From Myceligenerans pegani (lineage in GTDB: Bacteria; Actinomycetota; Actinomycetes; Actinomycetales; Cellulomonadaceae), in NCBI RefSeq assembly GCF_014892515.1, contig NZ_JADBGR010000068.1:18902-82901 (forward strand): DNA of 64,000 nucleotides, in the 5' to 3' direction. This document shows, piece after piece, positions 41,511 to 54,238 of this stretch. The notes below the pieces were generated by a model, which saw only the letters and a program-made list of their open reading frames with translations, made no database searches and was not told where the DNA came from. Every line of letters begins with the position of its first letter. The first letter of the stretch is position 1. Both the position numbers and the translations under genes were made by a program.

Positions 41511-41828
41511 TCAGCTGTCGTCGTCCATGGACTCCTCGCCCTCGTCCATGGACTCCCCTTCCTCGTCCATGTGCTCGTCGTCCATGGACTCCTCGCCCTC
41601 CATGGATTCCTCGTCCATCGACTCCTCGTCCATGGACTCCTCGCCCTCCATGTCCTCGTCCTCGGACATCTCGTCGTCGGACATCTCCTCGTCCGTCATC
41701 TCCTCCGTACTCGTCGGCGACATGTCGTCCTCGGCGGGCTCCGAGTCGTTGCAGCCGGCCAGGAGGGTGGCGGCGGTCAGGGCGGACAGTGCGACGGCCG
41801 CGACGCGGCGGCTCCGGGTGATCCTCAT
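41511..41828 (-). CDS. Small lipoprotein with Met/Asp/Glu/Ser-rich repeats
   Basis: A 105-residue lipoprotein. The signal peptide ends in LLAGC with Cys26. The mature part is almost entirely acidic repeats of the type MDEES, MEGEES, MSDDE, about a dozen units, with a methionine in most. It has no positive charges and would be disordered. Met- and acid-rich exported proteins often bind copper or other metal ions, but this is inference; the repeats could also be a surface spacer. A TAGCGT box ends 7 nt before the ATG. No known family is recognised. Confidence 0.75.
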   Translation of the reverse strand: MRITRSRRVAAVALSALTAATLLAGCNDSEPAEDDMSPTSTEEMTDEEMSDDEMSEDEDMEGEESMDEESMDEESMEGEESMDDEHMDEEGESMDEGEESMDDDS

Positions 41829-41835
41829 GCCACCG

Positions 41836-41841
41836 ACGCTA
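41836..41841 (-). promoter_or_regulatory. Candidate -10 box, leaderless lipoprotein start
   Basis: TAGCGT on the minus strand (TANNNT), 7 nt before ATG 41828; no ribosome site between. Confidence 0.45.
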
Positions 41842-41963
41842 GAGCCCGGAGCCCCCGGATGACCCTTACGGCCTGGTTATGCGGTCCTTACAGGGATCTA
41901 ACGCACCTGCCACAACCACCACGGGTCATCGGGTCCTCGCCGACGACGCCCCGGGCCGCGCCA

Positions 41964-42806
41964 TCAGCCGCGATACCCCTCCGGCCGCTCGCGGTGCTCC
42001 GTCACCCGGTCGAGCCAGTCCCCCACCAGGGCCCCGAACAGTTCCGGCTGCTCGGCGCCCACATCGTGCCCGGCGCGGTCCAGCACGGCGAACGTGGCGC
42101 GCGGGTACTTCTCGAGAATCGTCCAGGCGTCCCGGTAGCCGGTCACGTTGTCCTGCCGTCCGGCGAGGATCAGGCTCGGCCGGGCGAACTCGCCGTCGTC
42201 CACCGCGAACGTGCCCTCGTACGACGCCGCGATCCGCAGGGCAGCCGTCTCGTCCAGGATCTTCTGGCCCGGCACCACGGCCGCCTCCCGATGGGCCCAG
42301 GTGGCGGGCGTCTGCGCCACGCCGATCTCGTCCGCGTCGAGCGCGTCGCGCCCCACCCGCCCGGCAAGGCCCGGGGCGCGGAACAGGATCCGTCGCGGCG
42401 GCAGGTCACGCTTCTCGTGCTCCGGCTCGATCACCGGCACCACGATCGCCATGCCGTCCACCCGGTCGCGATGCGCCGCCACCAGCCCGCGCGCCAGGTA
42501 CCCGCCGTACGACTGCCCGACGACGGCGTATCTCCCCGGCACCAGGAGCTCCACGGCGGCCCGCAGGACCCGGAGGACGTCATCGGCCCCGGCGACGCCG
42601 GGCGCCTTCGTCCCGCCGTGCCCTGGCAGGTCGACATACACCCGCCGCCACTGCGGGTGCCGTGTGAACACGGGCTCGAACGGGACGGTCATCGCCCGCA
42701 GGTCCAGGGTGAAACCGTGCACCAGCACGACCGTCGGCGCGTCCGGGTCATCGGGCCCGCGCACCTCGTGATGCACCCGCGCACCGTCGACCTCCACGTA
42801 CGCCAT
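41964..42806 (-). CDS. Alpha/beta hydrolase
   Basis: A 280-residue alpha/beta-hydrolase-fold protein. The oxyanion strand VVLVHGFTLDLRAM, the nucleophile elbow VVGQSYGGYLARG (Ser of GQSYGG), an aspartate in LILAGRQDNVTGYRD and a histidine in LDRAGHDVG make a complete triad. There is no signal peptide. Esterases, lactonases and haloalkane-type enzymes share the fold and the substrate cannot be named. ATG 42806 has a GGAGGGAG-type ribosome site just upstream. It appears to be monocistronic, divergent from the TIR gene. Confidence 0.85.
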   Translation of the reverse strand: MAYVEVDGARVHHEVRGPDDPDAPTVVLVHGFTLDLRAMTVPFEPVFTRHPQWRRVYVDLPGHGGTKAPGVAGADDVLRVLRAAVELLVPGRYAVVGQSYGGYLARGLVAAHRDRVDGMAIVVPVIEPEHEKRDLPPRRILFRAPGLAGRVGRDALDADEIGVAQTPATWAHREAAVVPGQKILDETAALRIAASYEGTFAVDDGEFARPSLILAGRQDNVTGYRDAWTILEKYPRATFAVLDRAGHDVGAEQPELFGALVGDWLDRVTEHRERPEGYRG

Positions 42807-42998
42807 ACGACTCCCTCCGCCAGGTTCCGCTCGCACCACGCCACACGGTAGCGGGACACACCGACATCGACGCCGTCAGCGGGGACCCGGCGACCGTGCG
42901 GCCCTGCGCCGGCGGCCGTCCGACGCGCCGCCACCGCTCCCACCAGCACCGCGACCGAGTTCCCTTATATCCTCTTTGCGATCGACCGAGGGAGCTCG

Positions 42999-45900
42999 AT
43001 GCCGGACCCAGCCAGCCCGACCGCCCCGCCCGCGCGGCCCCGCCGCAAGCACTACGACGCGTTCCTCTCCTACAGCCGCAGCGCCGAGGGCGACTTCGTC
43101 CCCCGTGTCCAGGCGATGCTGCGCGGCTTCGGCAAGGGCGCCGCGGGCCCGTCGGACGATCGCGACCTGCGGCTCTTCGTGGACCGCTCCGGCCTGGCTG
43201 CGCACCCCCACCTGTGGCTGGAGATCAAGAACTGCCTCGAGGCCTCGGACCGTCTCGTCGTGTTCGCCTCCCCGGGCGCCGCCGCGTCCGAGTGGGTCGA
43301 CAAGGAGGTCCGCTGGTGGCTCTCCGAACGCAGCATCCACACCGTCTACATCGCCCTGACCAGCGGTGAGATCGTCTTCGATCACGGGTTGGGCCGCATC
43401 GACGCCGAGGCCACGACCGCCCTGCCCCCCGCCCTGGTCGAGCATCTCGACCGGGAACCCCGGTGGGTCGACCTGCGTGGCCCTCGCCGCGATCCCGCGC
43501 GCACCAACCATCCCGAGCTCCCGAACGCGCTCGCCGAGCTGGCCGCCCCGCTGCGGGGCGTCGCCAAGGAGGACGTGCTCAGCGCCCACATCACCGCGCA
43601 GCGCCAGCTCAACCGGCGCGCCCGGGCACTCACCTCGGCGCTGTCCGTGCTGCTCGCGCTGTCCGTGGTGAACGGCGTCGTCGCGAGCCATTCCGCCGAG
43701 CAGGAGGCGGCGGCGTCGTACGAGAGCGACGCCCACCTGCTGGCCGCGGCGTCGCACGCCAACCGCACCGAGGACCCCGACCTCGCCCAGTACCTCGCCG
43801 CCGAGGCGTACCACCGTGCGCCCGGGACGCAGACCCGGCACGCCTTCCTCACCGCCACGCTCGACACCCCGCACGACGACCAGCACCTCCTGCGCACCGT
43901 CGACACGCCCGGCGTGACGGCCCTGGCCGCCACCGGCACCGGCACCGTGGGCCGGACCGCGACCGGCGGGCTGCTGCGCTGGAACCCCGACGACGGCGAC
44001 CCGGAGATCCTGCCCGGCGCGAGCGTCGCCCTCTCCGAACCGGACCTGCCCGCCGGGAGCACCGTCGTCGCGGGCAGCCGGGACGGGCGCGTGGTCGCGG
44101 CGATCGACGCCGCGGGAGTCGTCCTCGGCCGCTTCCCCGACGACGACGGCCCCCTGGCCGGCGACGGCGAGCTCGTGCGCCTCTACCGCCCGCTCCTCGA
44201 CGTGCCCGACGACGAGCGGCTGGACCCCGCCGGCGTCGCGGTCACCCCGGCCGGCGACGCGCTCCTGGTCGCCTACGAGACCCGCGGCACCTGCCCGGGC
44301 GGCGCCACCCGCCAGCTCCTGCGCATCGCCCTCACCGGGCCCGACGGCGACGTCGGCCTGCGCGAGGTCGCCGCCCGCGCGCACGCCTTCTTCCGCAGCC
44401 CCGCGTCCCGCTGCACCGCCGACGACGGCCCGGACGACCCGGTCCGCGCCGTCACGGTGGACGTCGTCGCCGCCGCGCTCCACACCGACGACACCGGCCG
44501 GGTGACCGTCGCCGACCCACGCACCGGCGCGTCCCGCACCCTGCGCCTCGACACCCTCACGCCCTCCACGGACGGTCCCCCGGCGCGCGCACCCCGCGAC
44601 ACCGTGCCCGCCCCGTCGCTCACCACCTGGGCCGGTCTCGCCGGCACGGGCACCGCCACGCAGGTCACGCTCCACCACCCGCGCACGCGTCCCGGCGACG
44701 ACGTCCCGGGCACCATGTCGTGCCCGGTCCCCCACGGCTGGCGGAACGCGGAGCTCGCCGCGGTCGACGACGCCGGGCCGCGGGCGCTCGTGCGGACCGA
44801 CGACGGGCTCGTCGCCTGCACCGCGCCGCGGGACATGCTCTGGCCGCGGACCCGGACCTGGCACCTGACCGGCGTCGCGCCCGGCGCGCTGGCCGTGCTC
44901 GCGCCCGAGGACCGCGTGGTCGCCGCCGACGACGAGACGCTGTTCCTGTGGCGCACCACGCGCGAGAGCAGCGACATGGACTTCCCGCCCGGCATCGCCG
45001 AGGATCCTGCCGCGGCGCCCGTCGTCGCCTCCCGCTCCGGCGACCGCCTGCCGGAGCACGCCGCCACGACAGCCCTGTCCTGGCCCGACGGCACCGTCCA
45101 GGTCCACGAGAAGGGCACCGTCCAGGTCCCCGGCCTGCCCGACGGCGAGCGCCTGCTCCCGGTCTGGCTCACGCCGTCGGCCACGGGCACCGCCGCGCGG
45201 CCCGGCGCCGGCGACCTGCTGCTCCTCGCGCCGGACGGCCGGGCCTGGATCAGCGCCACCGACGAGCTGCGGCCCGGGCCGTCCGGCACTCTCGAACCGC
45301 CCGCCGAGCCGCTGCCGGGCTTCCGCGCGCGGCTGCGCGAGGGCCACACGGCGTTCACCACGTTCCCGGCGGAGGGCTGCCTGCCCCGCCGGCTCGAGGA
45401 GTCGGACAGGACCTGCCCCGTGCTGGTCGGCGCCCACCGGACGCCGGACCACCTGGTGCTCGTGGACTCCACGGGCGGCGTCTACCTCATGGATCCGGGC
45501 CTGGTCGTGACGCCCCGCTACATCCCGGACGAGCTCGGGATCGGCGAGCCGATCGCTCCGCCGTGGGACGATCCGGGTCGCGTGTCGGCGCAGGACGACT
45601 GGCTCGCCGTCGCTCCGCGCGGCCGGTCGCTGCGCGTGCTCGACCTCGCGAGCACCGTCCCCACCTGGGACGTGCGGGGCGGGGCCATGGCGCAGGTGCA
45701 CCTCGTGCCCGCGCTGTGGGAGGGGAAGGACGCGCCGCCCCGGCTGGTCACGCTCGCGGAGGACGGATCGGTCCGCACGGGGGCCGTCGCCGAGAACGGC
45801 CCCCTCCTGCCCCTCCTGTCCCCCGGCTCCCACGGCGACGTGCTGACCACCCTGGCCGAGCCGGGGCTGGTGGTGCGGAACGAGGGAACGCGGCTGGCGC

Positions 45901-46256
45901 TGTTCGACATCCGATCCGGCGCCCGGGTCGGGACGATCGCGACCAGCCTGCGCGCGGCCGGGGACGAGCCCGACGCCGGTACCGTCCACGCCGCGCACGG
46001 GCGTCTCCTGCTGGTGCAGGAACACGGGGTCACGATCTCCCGTGCGCTCGACAAGGGCGAGGACGCGATGCTGGAGCAGGCCTGCGTCTCGGCCGCCCCG
46101 GCGCTCACCCCGGCGGACCTCGGCCGGCTGGGCGTCCGCCACACGCCGCCGCGCTGCCGCATCGTCCACACGGAGGGCCTGCCGACGTTCACGGACCCGG
46201 CGCTGCTCACCTCGGAGACCCGGCTCGCCCCGGCACCCTTCCCGCCGGCCAGGTAA
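42999..46256 (+). CDS. TIR-domain transmembrane protein with large C-terminal repeat region
   Basis: A 1085-residue protein. Residues about 17-140 are a TIR domain: KHYDAFLSYSRSAEGDFV, LRLFVDRSGLAAHPHLWLEI (with a candidate catalytic Glu), LVVFASPGAAASEWVDKEV. After a basic linker comes one transmembrane helix (about 216-232), then a helical segment (AQYLAAEAYHRAPGTQTRHAF) and a beta-rich, propeller-like region to the end. In bacteria, TIR domains often cleave NAD or make cyclic ADP-ribose signals in phage defence, with the other domain acting as sensor. ATG 42999 has GAGGGAG about 6 nt upstream, and TTATAT lies within the promoter region. No partner gene is adjacent. Confidence 0.8.
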   Translation: MPDPASPTAPPARPRRKHYDAFLSYSRSAEGDFVPRVQAMLRGFGKGAAGPSDDRDLRLFVDRSGLAAHPHLWLEIKNCLEASDRLVVFASPGAAASEWVDKEVRWWLSERSIHTVYIALTSGEIVFDHGLGRIDAEATTALPPALVEHLDREPRWVDLRGPRRDPARTNHPELPNALAELAAPLRGVAKEDVLSAHITAQRQLNRRARALTSALSVLLALSVVNGVVASHSAEQEAAASYESDAHLLAAASHANRTEDPDLAQYLAAEAYHRAPGTQTRHAFLTATLDTPHDDQHLLRTVDTPGVTALAATGTGTVGRTATGGLLRWNPDDGDPEILPGASVALSEPDLPAGSTVVAGSRDGRVVAAIDAAGVVLGRFPDDDGPLAGDGELVRLYRPLLDVPDDERLDPAGVAVTPAGDALLVAYETRGTCPGGATRQLLRIALTGPDGDVGLREVAARAHAFFRSPASRCTADDGPDDPVRAVTVDVVAAALHTDDTGRVTVADPRTGASRTLRLDTLTPSTDGPPARAPRDTVPAPSLTTWAGLAGTGTATQVTLHHPRTRPGDDVPGTMSCPVPHGWRNAELAAVDDAGPRALVRTDDGLVACTAPRDMLWPRTRTWHLTGVAPGALAVLAPEDRVVAADDETLFLWRTTRESSDMDFPPGIAEDPAAAPVVASRSGDRLPEHAATTALSWPDGTVQVHEKGTVQVPGLPDGERLLPVWLTPSATGTAARPGAGDLLLLAPDGRAWISATDELRPGPSGTLEPPAEPLPGFRARLREGHTAFTTFPAEGCLPRRLEESDRTCPVLVGAHRTPDHLVLVDSTGGVYLMDPGLVVTPRYIPDELGIGEPIAPPWDDPGRVSAQDDWLAVAPRGRSLRVLDLASTVPTWDVRGGAMAQVHLVPALWEGKDAPPRLVTLAEDGSVRTGAVAENGPLLPLLSPGSHGDVLTTLAEPGLVVRNEGTRLALFDIRSGARVGTIATSLRAAGDEPDAGTVHAAHGRLLLVQEHGVTISRALDKGEDAMLEQACVSAAPALTPADLGRLGVRHTPPRCRIVHTEGLPTFTDPALLTSETRLAPAPFPPAR

Positions 46257-46294
46257 CGCCCGGAACGCCGCCGAGCAGTCACTTGCGCCGCGCA

Positions 46295-50200
<3,906 letters not shown>

Positions 50201-50205
50201 GGTTT

Positions 50206-50288
50206 GCTCCCTTCGCCGGCATGACCCGGATCAGGTTCGACGGTCGGCGCTCCCGCGCCCTCTCAGCCCCGTGGGGCTCCCGTGCATG
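50206..50288 (-). promoter_or_regulatory. TPP riboswitch (thi box) controlling thiOSGF
   Basis: The minus strand carries the conserved thi-box parts in order: GGGGCTGAGAGGG, a variable hairpin, then ACCGTCGAACCTGATCCGGG and TCATGCCGGCGAAGGGAG. The final GGGAG is also the Shine-Dalgarno sequence, 6 nt before ATG 50200. Ligand binding should hide it, so control is probably at translation initiation. A TATGGT -10 box lies just upstream (50302-50297). Confidence 0.95.
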
Positions 50289-50447
50289 TCGTAGCAACCA
50301 TAACCCCGGTGTCGGACGACCGGCCCACGGGTCTCGTACGGCAGCTCCGCCGCCGTCCCGCTCACGCCGGGACGCACGGGACGAGTCGTCACCGGGCAGC
50401 CGATGCCGTGGGTTGTCCCGGCCGGAACGGCCGACTGATCGTCCGCC

Positions 50448-50453
50448 TACACT
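50448..50453 (+). promoter_or_regulatory. Candidate -10 box, leaderless thiE start
   Basis: TACACT (TANNNT) ends 7 nt before GTG 50461 with no ribosome site between. thiE therefore escapes the TPP riboswitch that governs the divergent operon. Confidence 0.5.
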
Positions 50454-50460
50454 GCGTTCC

Positions 50461-51123
50461 GTGGATCCTCGGACACGGCTCGCCGACGCCCGGCTCTACC
50501 TGTGCACCGATGCCCGGGAGGCGGCGGGTGATCTCGAACCGTTCCTGCACCGGGTGTTCTCGGGCGGGGTCGACGTCGTGCAGCTGCGCGACAAGACGCT
50601 GGACGCCGCGCGGGAGCTGGAGCTGCACGCCCTGGTCGCGCGCGTGGCGGCGGAGTACGGGGCGCTGTGGGCGGTCAACGACCGGGCCGACGTCGCCGGG
50701 CTGGCCGGAGCGCCCGTGGTGCACATGGGGCAGGACGACCTCGCGCCGGGCGACGTGCGCACGCTCCTGGGCGACGGCCCCGTCCTCGGCCGCTCGACCC
50801 ACGCGTTCGAGGAGGCCATGACCGCCGAGGCGGACGACCGCGTCGACTACTTCTGCGTCGGCCCCCTGTGGTCCACGCCGACGAAGCCGGGCCGCCCGGC
50901 CGTGGGCCTGGACCTCCTCCGGCAGGTGGCGGCCACCGATCCCGCGACCCCGTGGTTCGCGATCGGCGGCATCGACGACGACGGCGGGCGCGCCACCCGC
51001 CTGGACCAGGTCCTGGAGGCGGGCGCCACCCGCATCGTCGTCGTCCGCGCCATCACCGAGGCAGACAACCCGGAAAAGGCCGCCGCACACCTCCGCCGCC
51101 GCCTGACTCCGCCACCCTACTGA
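50461..51123 (+). CDS. thiE: Thiamine-phosphate synthase
   Basis: A 220-residue TIM-barrel enzyme that joins HMP-pyrophosphate and thiazole phosphate. Visible motifs: [64 protein letters not shown] and WFAIGGIDD. The frame is open for 80 codons upstream, but homology begins at GTG 50461, which has a -10 box 7 nt before it. It is divergent from thiOSGF. The last codons lie within a dispersed repeat element that starts at 51118. Confidence 0.92.
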   Translation: MDPRTRLADARLYLCTDAREAAGDLEPFLHRVFSGGVDVVQLRDKTLDAARELELHALVARVAAEYGALWAVNDRADVAGLAGAPVVHMGQDDLAPGDVRTLLGDGPVLGRSTHAFEEAMTAEADDRVDYFCVGPLWSTPTKPGRPAVGLDLLRQVAATDPATPWFAIGGIDDDGGRATRLDQVLEAGATRIVVVRAITEADNPEKAAAHLRRRLTPPPY

Positions 51124-51204
51124 GTGAGGTTCACCAGGGTTTCGAATCCATCTACTCGGCCCCGAAAGGTCTGCACGGCCCTACTGAACCGACCTCAGCA
51201 GCGG
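51118..51204. repeat. Dispersed repeat element, copy B (between thiE and the EF-hand gene)
   Basis: About 87 bp similar to copy A at 38901-38988. It starts at the last codon of thiE and ends 5 bp before the end of the convergent EF-hand gene. On the minus strand it would read SRAVQTFRGRVDGFETLVNL and then a stop, close to the segment embedded in the CoxE-like protein. Confidence 0.85.
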
Positions 51205-51209
51205 CCGGG

Positions 51210-51419
51210 TCAGCCGTTCCAGGCTGCCGTGAACTCCTCCAGGTTGATCTTGCCGTCGCCGTCGCCGTCGGCGTGCACGAAGATCGACGTGAGGTCGTCG
51301 TTCGTGACCTCGTCGCCCCGCCTGCTCATGGCCTGGCGGAACTCCTCGACGGTGATGTGGCCGTCGTCGTCGTTGTCGAACTCGTTGAAGGTGGCGGTCA
51401 GCTCGTCCTCGGCGGTCAC
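51210..51419 (-). CDS. Small EF-hand calcium-binding protein
   Basis: A 69-residue protein made of two canonical EF-hands. Loop 1 spans residues 15-26 (DNDDDGHITVEE) and loop 2 residues 51-62 (DGDGDGKINLEE), both with acidic residues at all usual calcium positions, flanked by helices. Calmodulin-like buffers or sensors of this size occur in actinomycetes. Start GTG 51419 has AGGAGG 7 nt upstream; earlier in-frame codons lack support. There is no signal peptide, so it is cytoplasmic. Targets are unknown. Confidence 0.85.
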   Translation of the reverse strand: MTAEDELTATFNEFDNDDDGHITVEEFRQAMSRRGDEVTNDDLTSIFVHADGDGDGKINLEEFTAAWNG

Positions 51420-51488
51420 GGAAGCCCTCCTGAAATCTCCGACTTGCTCGGTCCGGGAGCAGGCTACCGCCAACCCGTCCCGCCGGGC

Positions 51489-52859
51489 TCATTCCTGCTT
51501 CGGCCCCACCCACACCTGCTGGGCGTTGACGAACTCGCGGATCCCGTGCGGCCCGAGCTCGCGGCCGTAGCCCGAGCGCTTGATGCCGCCGCTCGGCAGC
51601 CGCGGGTCGGTCTTCACGATCCCGTTCACCGCGACCTGGCCCGCCGCGATCCGGGACGCCAGCGCCTCGCCGCGCTCGGGCGTGGACCACACGCTCGCCG
51701 CCAGGCCGTAGTCGCTGCGGTTCGCGACGGCCAGGGCGTGCTCGGCGTCGTCGGCCCGCATCACGACCATGACCGGTCCGAACGTCTCCTCGCGGCACGC
51801 CGTCATGTCCTCGGTCACGTCGGCCAGCAGCGTGACGGGGTAGAAGAACCCGTCCCCGGCCGGCATGCCGCCACCCAGCAGCAGGCGCGCACCGGCGTCG
51901 ACCGTCTCGGTCACCTGGCGGTGCAGGTTGTCGCGCAGGTCGGCCCGGGCGATCGGTCCCACCTGGGTGGCCGGGTCCCGCGGGTCCCCCACCACCAGCT
52001 TCTCGAGCCGCCGCTGCAGCCTCTCGACCAGCTGGTCGTACACGGGCGCCTCGGCGATGATCCGCTTGGCCGCGATGCACGACTGCCCCGCGTTGATGAT
52101 CCGCGACAGCGTGATGACGTCGGCCGCCTCGTCCAGGTCGGCGTCGGCCAGCACCAGGCAGGGGTCGCTGCCGCCGAGCTCCAGCACGGCGGGCTTGATC
52201 TCGCTCGCGGCGACGCTCGCCACGGCCGAACCCCCGCGCGCCGAGCCCGTGAACGACACCGCCCGCACCCGCGGGTCCCGGATGACGCCCTCCACCGCGT
52301 CCGTCTCCAGCGGCAGGTTCGCGAACACGCCGTCGGGCACCCCGGCCGCCGCGAGGGCGTCGGCGATGGCCCGGGCGCAGCCGGGCACGTGCGGATCGTG
52401 CTTCATGACGCACGTGTTGCCCGCCATGAGCGCCGGCGCCGCGAAGCGCGCCGCCAGCCAGAACGGCGCGTTCCACGGCAGCACGCCGAGGATCGTCCCG
52501 AGCGGCAGGTACTGCACGTAGCTGCGTGTCGCGTCGGACGCCAGCACCTCCTCGGCCAGGTAGTCCGCCGCGTGGCCGGCGTAGTGCTCGAAGCACCACG
52601 CCGCCTTCGCGACCTCCCCGTGCGCCTCGGTGACGGGCTTGCCCATCTCGCGGGTCATGAGCGGGGCCAGCTCGTCGGTGTGCTCGCGCAGGTAGGCGCC
52701 CACGGCGGTGAGCACCTCGGCGCGCCGCGCGATCCCGGCGTCGCGCCAGGCGGGCCAGGCCGCCTCCGCGGCTCCCAGCACGGCGTCGACCTGCTCGGGG
52801 CCGGCGGGTTCCAGCTCGGTGACGACCTGTCCGGTGCTCGGGTCGATGGCAGTCAGCAT
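51489..52859 (-). CDS. NAD(P)-dependent aldehyde dehydrogenase, DoeC/succinate-semialdehyde type
   Basis: A 456-residue ALDH. The catalytic residues appear in VLELGGSDP (Glu) and NAGQSCIAAKR (Cys), with the cofactor-binding FTGSARGG turn and LPWNAPFWLAARF in the N-terminal half. Family members of this type oxidise succinate or aspartate semialdehyde. Directly downstream of doeA- and doeD-like genes it is best read as DoeC, turning aspartate-semialdehyde into aspartate in ectoine degradation. ATG 52859 has GAAGGAGG 6 nt upstream and follows the doeA stop by 13 bp. Confidence 0.83.
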   Translation of the reverse strand: MLTAIDPSTGQVVTELEPAGPEQVDAVLGAAEAAWPAWRDAGIARRAEVLTAVGAYLREHTDELAPLMTREMGKPVTEAHGEVAKAAWCFEHYAGHAADYLAEEVLASDATRSYVQYLPLGTILGVLPWNAPFWLAARFAAPALMAGNTCVMKHDPHVPGCARAIADALAAAGVPDGVFANLPLETDAVEGVIRDPRVRAVSFTGSARGGSAVASVAASEIKPAVLELGGSDPCLVLADADLDEAADVITLSRIINAGQSCIAAKRIIAEAPVYDQLVERLQRRLEKLVVGDPRDPATQVGPIARADLRDNLHRQVTETVDAGARLLLGGGMPAGDGFFYPVTLLADVTEDMTACREETFGPVMVVMRADDAEHALAVANRSDYGLAASVWSTPERGEALASRIAAGQVAVNGIVKTDPRLPSGGIKRSGYGRELGPHGIREFVNAQQVWVGPKQE

Positions 52860-52872
52860 GCGGGCCTCCTTC

Positions 52873-54177
52873 TCACGCGATCTCGGCGACGTCGGGGCGG
52901 ATGGGAGTGGGTGCGTCCTCGGTGTCGTCGGTGACGTCGGGCGGTGCCCCGTCGCCGGGCACGACGACGGTCGAGGACTCCGGCACGACGGCGGACGACA
53001 GCGACGCGGCCTGCTCAGGCTTGCACACGAAGTCCTCGTCCAGGGTGTAGAACGACTCGCAGCCGTCGGCCGTCACGTGGATGGTGTCGGAGATGCCGAC
53101 CGTCTTGTCCCCGTCGACGCCCCACATCCACGGCAGGATGTGGAACGTCATGCCCTCGCGCAGGATCGCCGGGTTGCCCTGGTTCAGGCTCAGGATGTAG
53201 CCCTCGTCCCAGCTCGGGGGGAAGGCGATACCGATCGAGTAGCCGGACCGCGTGATGAGCCGGGCGCCCACGCGGTTGTCCGAGATGATGTTCCGGACGA
53301 TGTTGTCGGCGTCCGACACGGTCAGGCCCGGTCGGATCGCCGCCTTGACCTCCTTGAGCGCGAGTTTCATGCGCTCCTGGGCGACCTGCATCGAGTCGGA
53401 CAGCTCGTCGAGGACCACCGTGCGCATCATCGCCGTGTGATAGCGCCGGAAGCAGCCGCCCACCTCGAGGAAGACGTGCTCCCCCGGCTGGACGTGGCGG
53501 CCCTCCCAGGTCGCGTGGCCGATCATGCTCCGCGGGCCGGAGACCACGTACGGCATGACGGCCGGCGGCTCGCCCCCGGAGCGGAACATGGCGGCGCTGA
53601 TCTCGGCGCCGATCTCGTTCTCCGACACGCCGGCCACGCACGCCTCGATGCCGGCGCGCATGCCCGCCTCGGTCGCGCGGGCGGCCTTGGCCATGATGCC
53701 GATCTCGGCGGTCGACTTGATGAGCCTTCCCTCCTCGACGATGCCGAAGCAGTCCAGCAGCCGGCCCTCGGTGAACGCGGTGTGGATGTAGTCCTGGTGG
53801 TATGCGGGGAAGAAGTAGCTGTTGCGCTCGTAGCCCACGGTCCCCGAGTGGAGGCCGAACTCGCGCAGCGCCTGCACCAGCCCCTGGATCGCGTCGCCGG
53901 TGTCCGGGTAGGGCCGGGTCGCCTCGACCCAGGTGCGCGCGTGGACGTTGGACTCCTCCATCGCGCGCGTGATCATGAAGGGCTCGAGCTCCAGGGGCAC
54001 CACCAGGGCCTGGAAGAAGGAGTACCCCGTGGTCTGGTAGTCCGTCAGGTACATGAGGTTCTCGGGATCGGTGATCACCACCGCGTCCAGCAGGCGGTCC
54101 GCCATGCGCGTGCGCAACTCCGTCAGGCGCCTCTGGTACTCCTCGAACGGGAACGTCATGTCGTCGCGCTGTCTCAT
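52873..54177 (-). CDS. doeA: Ectoine hydrolase-like M24 protein
   Basis: A 434-residue creatinase/aminopeptidase-P-fold protein. Sequence marks of DoeA are MTFPFEEYQRRL, VVITDPENLMYLTDYQTTGY, VGYERNSYFFPAYHQD, MPYVVSGPRSMIGHATWEGR and HTAMMRTVVL. DoeA opens the ectoine ring to N-acetyl-diaminobutyrate and does not need the metal ligands of true aminopeptidases. About 45 residues rich in Ser, Pro and Asp extend the C-terminus beyond the usual end. ATG 54177 has GGGAGG 8 nt upstream. It sits between doeD-like and doeC-like genes on the same strand. Confidence 0.85.
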   Translation of the reverse strand: MRQRDDMTFPFEEYQRRLTELRTRMADRLLDAVVITDPENLMYLTDYQTTGYSFFQALVVPLELEPFMITRAMEESNVHARTWVEATRPYPDTGDAIQGLVQALREFGLHSGTVGYERNSYFFPAYHQDYIHTAFTEGRLLDCFGIVEEGRLIKSTAEIGIMAKAARATEAGMRAGIEACVAGVSENEIGAEISAAMFRSGGEPPAVMPYVVSGPRSMIGHATWEGRHVQPGEHVFLEVGGCFRRYHTAMMRTVVLDELSDSMQVAQERMKLALKEVKAAIRPGLTVSDADNIVRNIISDNRVGARLITRSGYSIGIAFPPSWDEGYILSLNQGNPAILREGMTFHILPWMWGVDGDKTVGISDTIHVTADGCESFYTLDEDFVCKPEQAASLSSAVVPESSTVVVPGDGAPPDVTDDTEDAPTPIRPDVAEIA

Positions 54178-54238
54178 CTCCGGGGCCTCCCCTCGTCGTG
54201 CCGTGAATTCGGTTCCCGCTCGGTCCCGGCCGGGCGGT

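Noticed and set aside
41520..41660. Regular short repeats looking like a CRISPR-type array
   Set aside because: The repeats are 15-30 bp, in frame and explained by the Met-Asp-Glu-Ser repeats of the lipoprotein; there are no spacers.
51118..51204. Copy B of the dispersed repeat as a plain transcription terminator
   Set aside because: No strong stem-loop was found in it; its similarity to a coding segment 12 kb away is better explained by a mobile or duplicated element.
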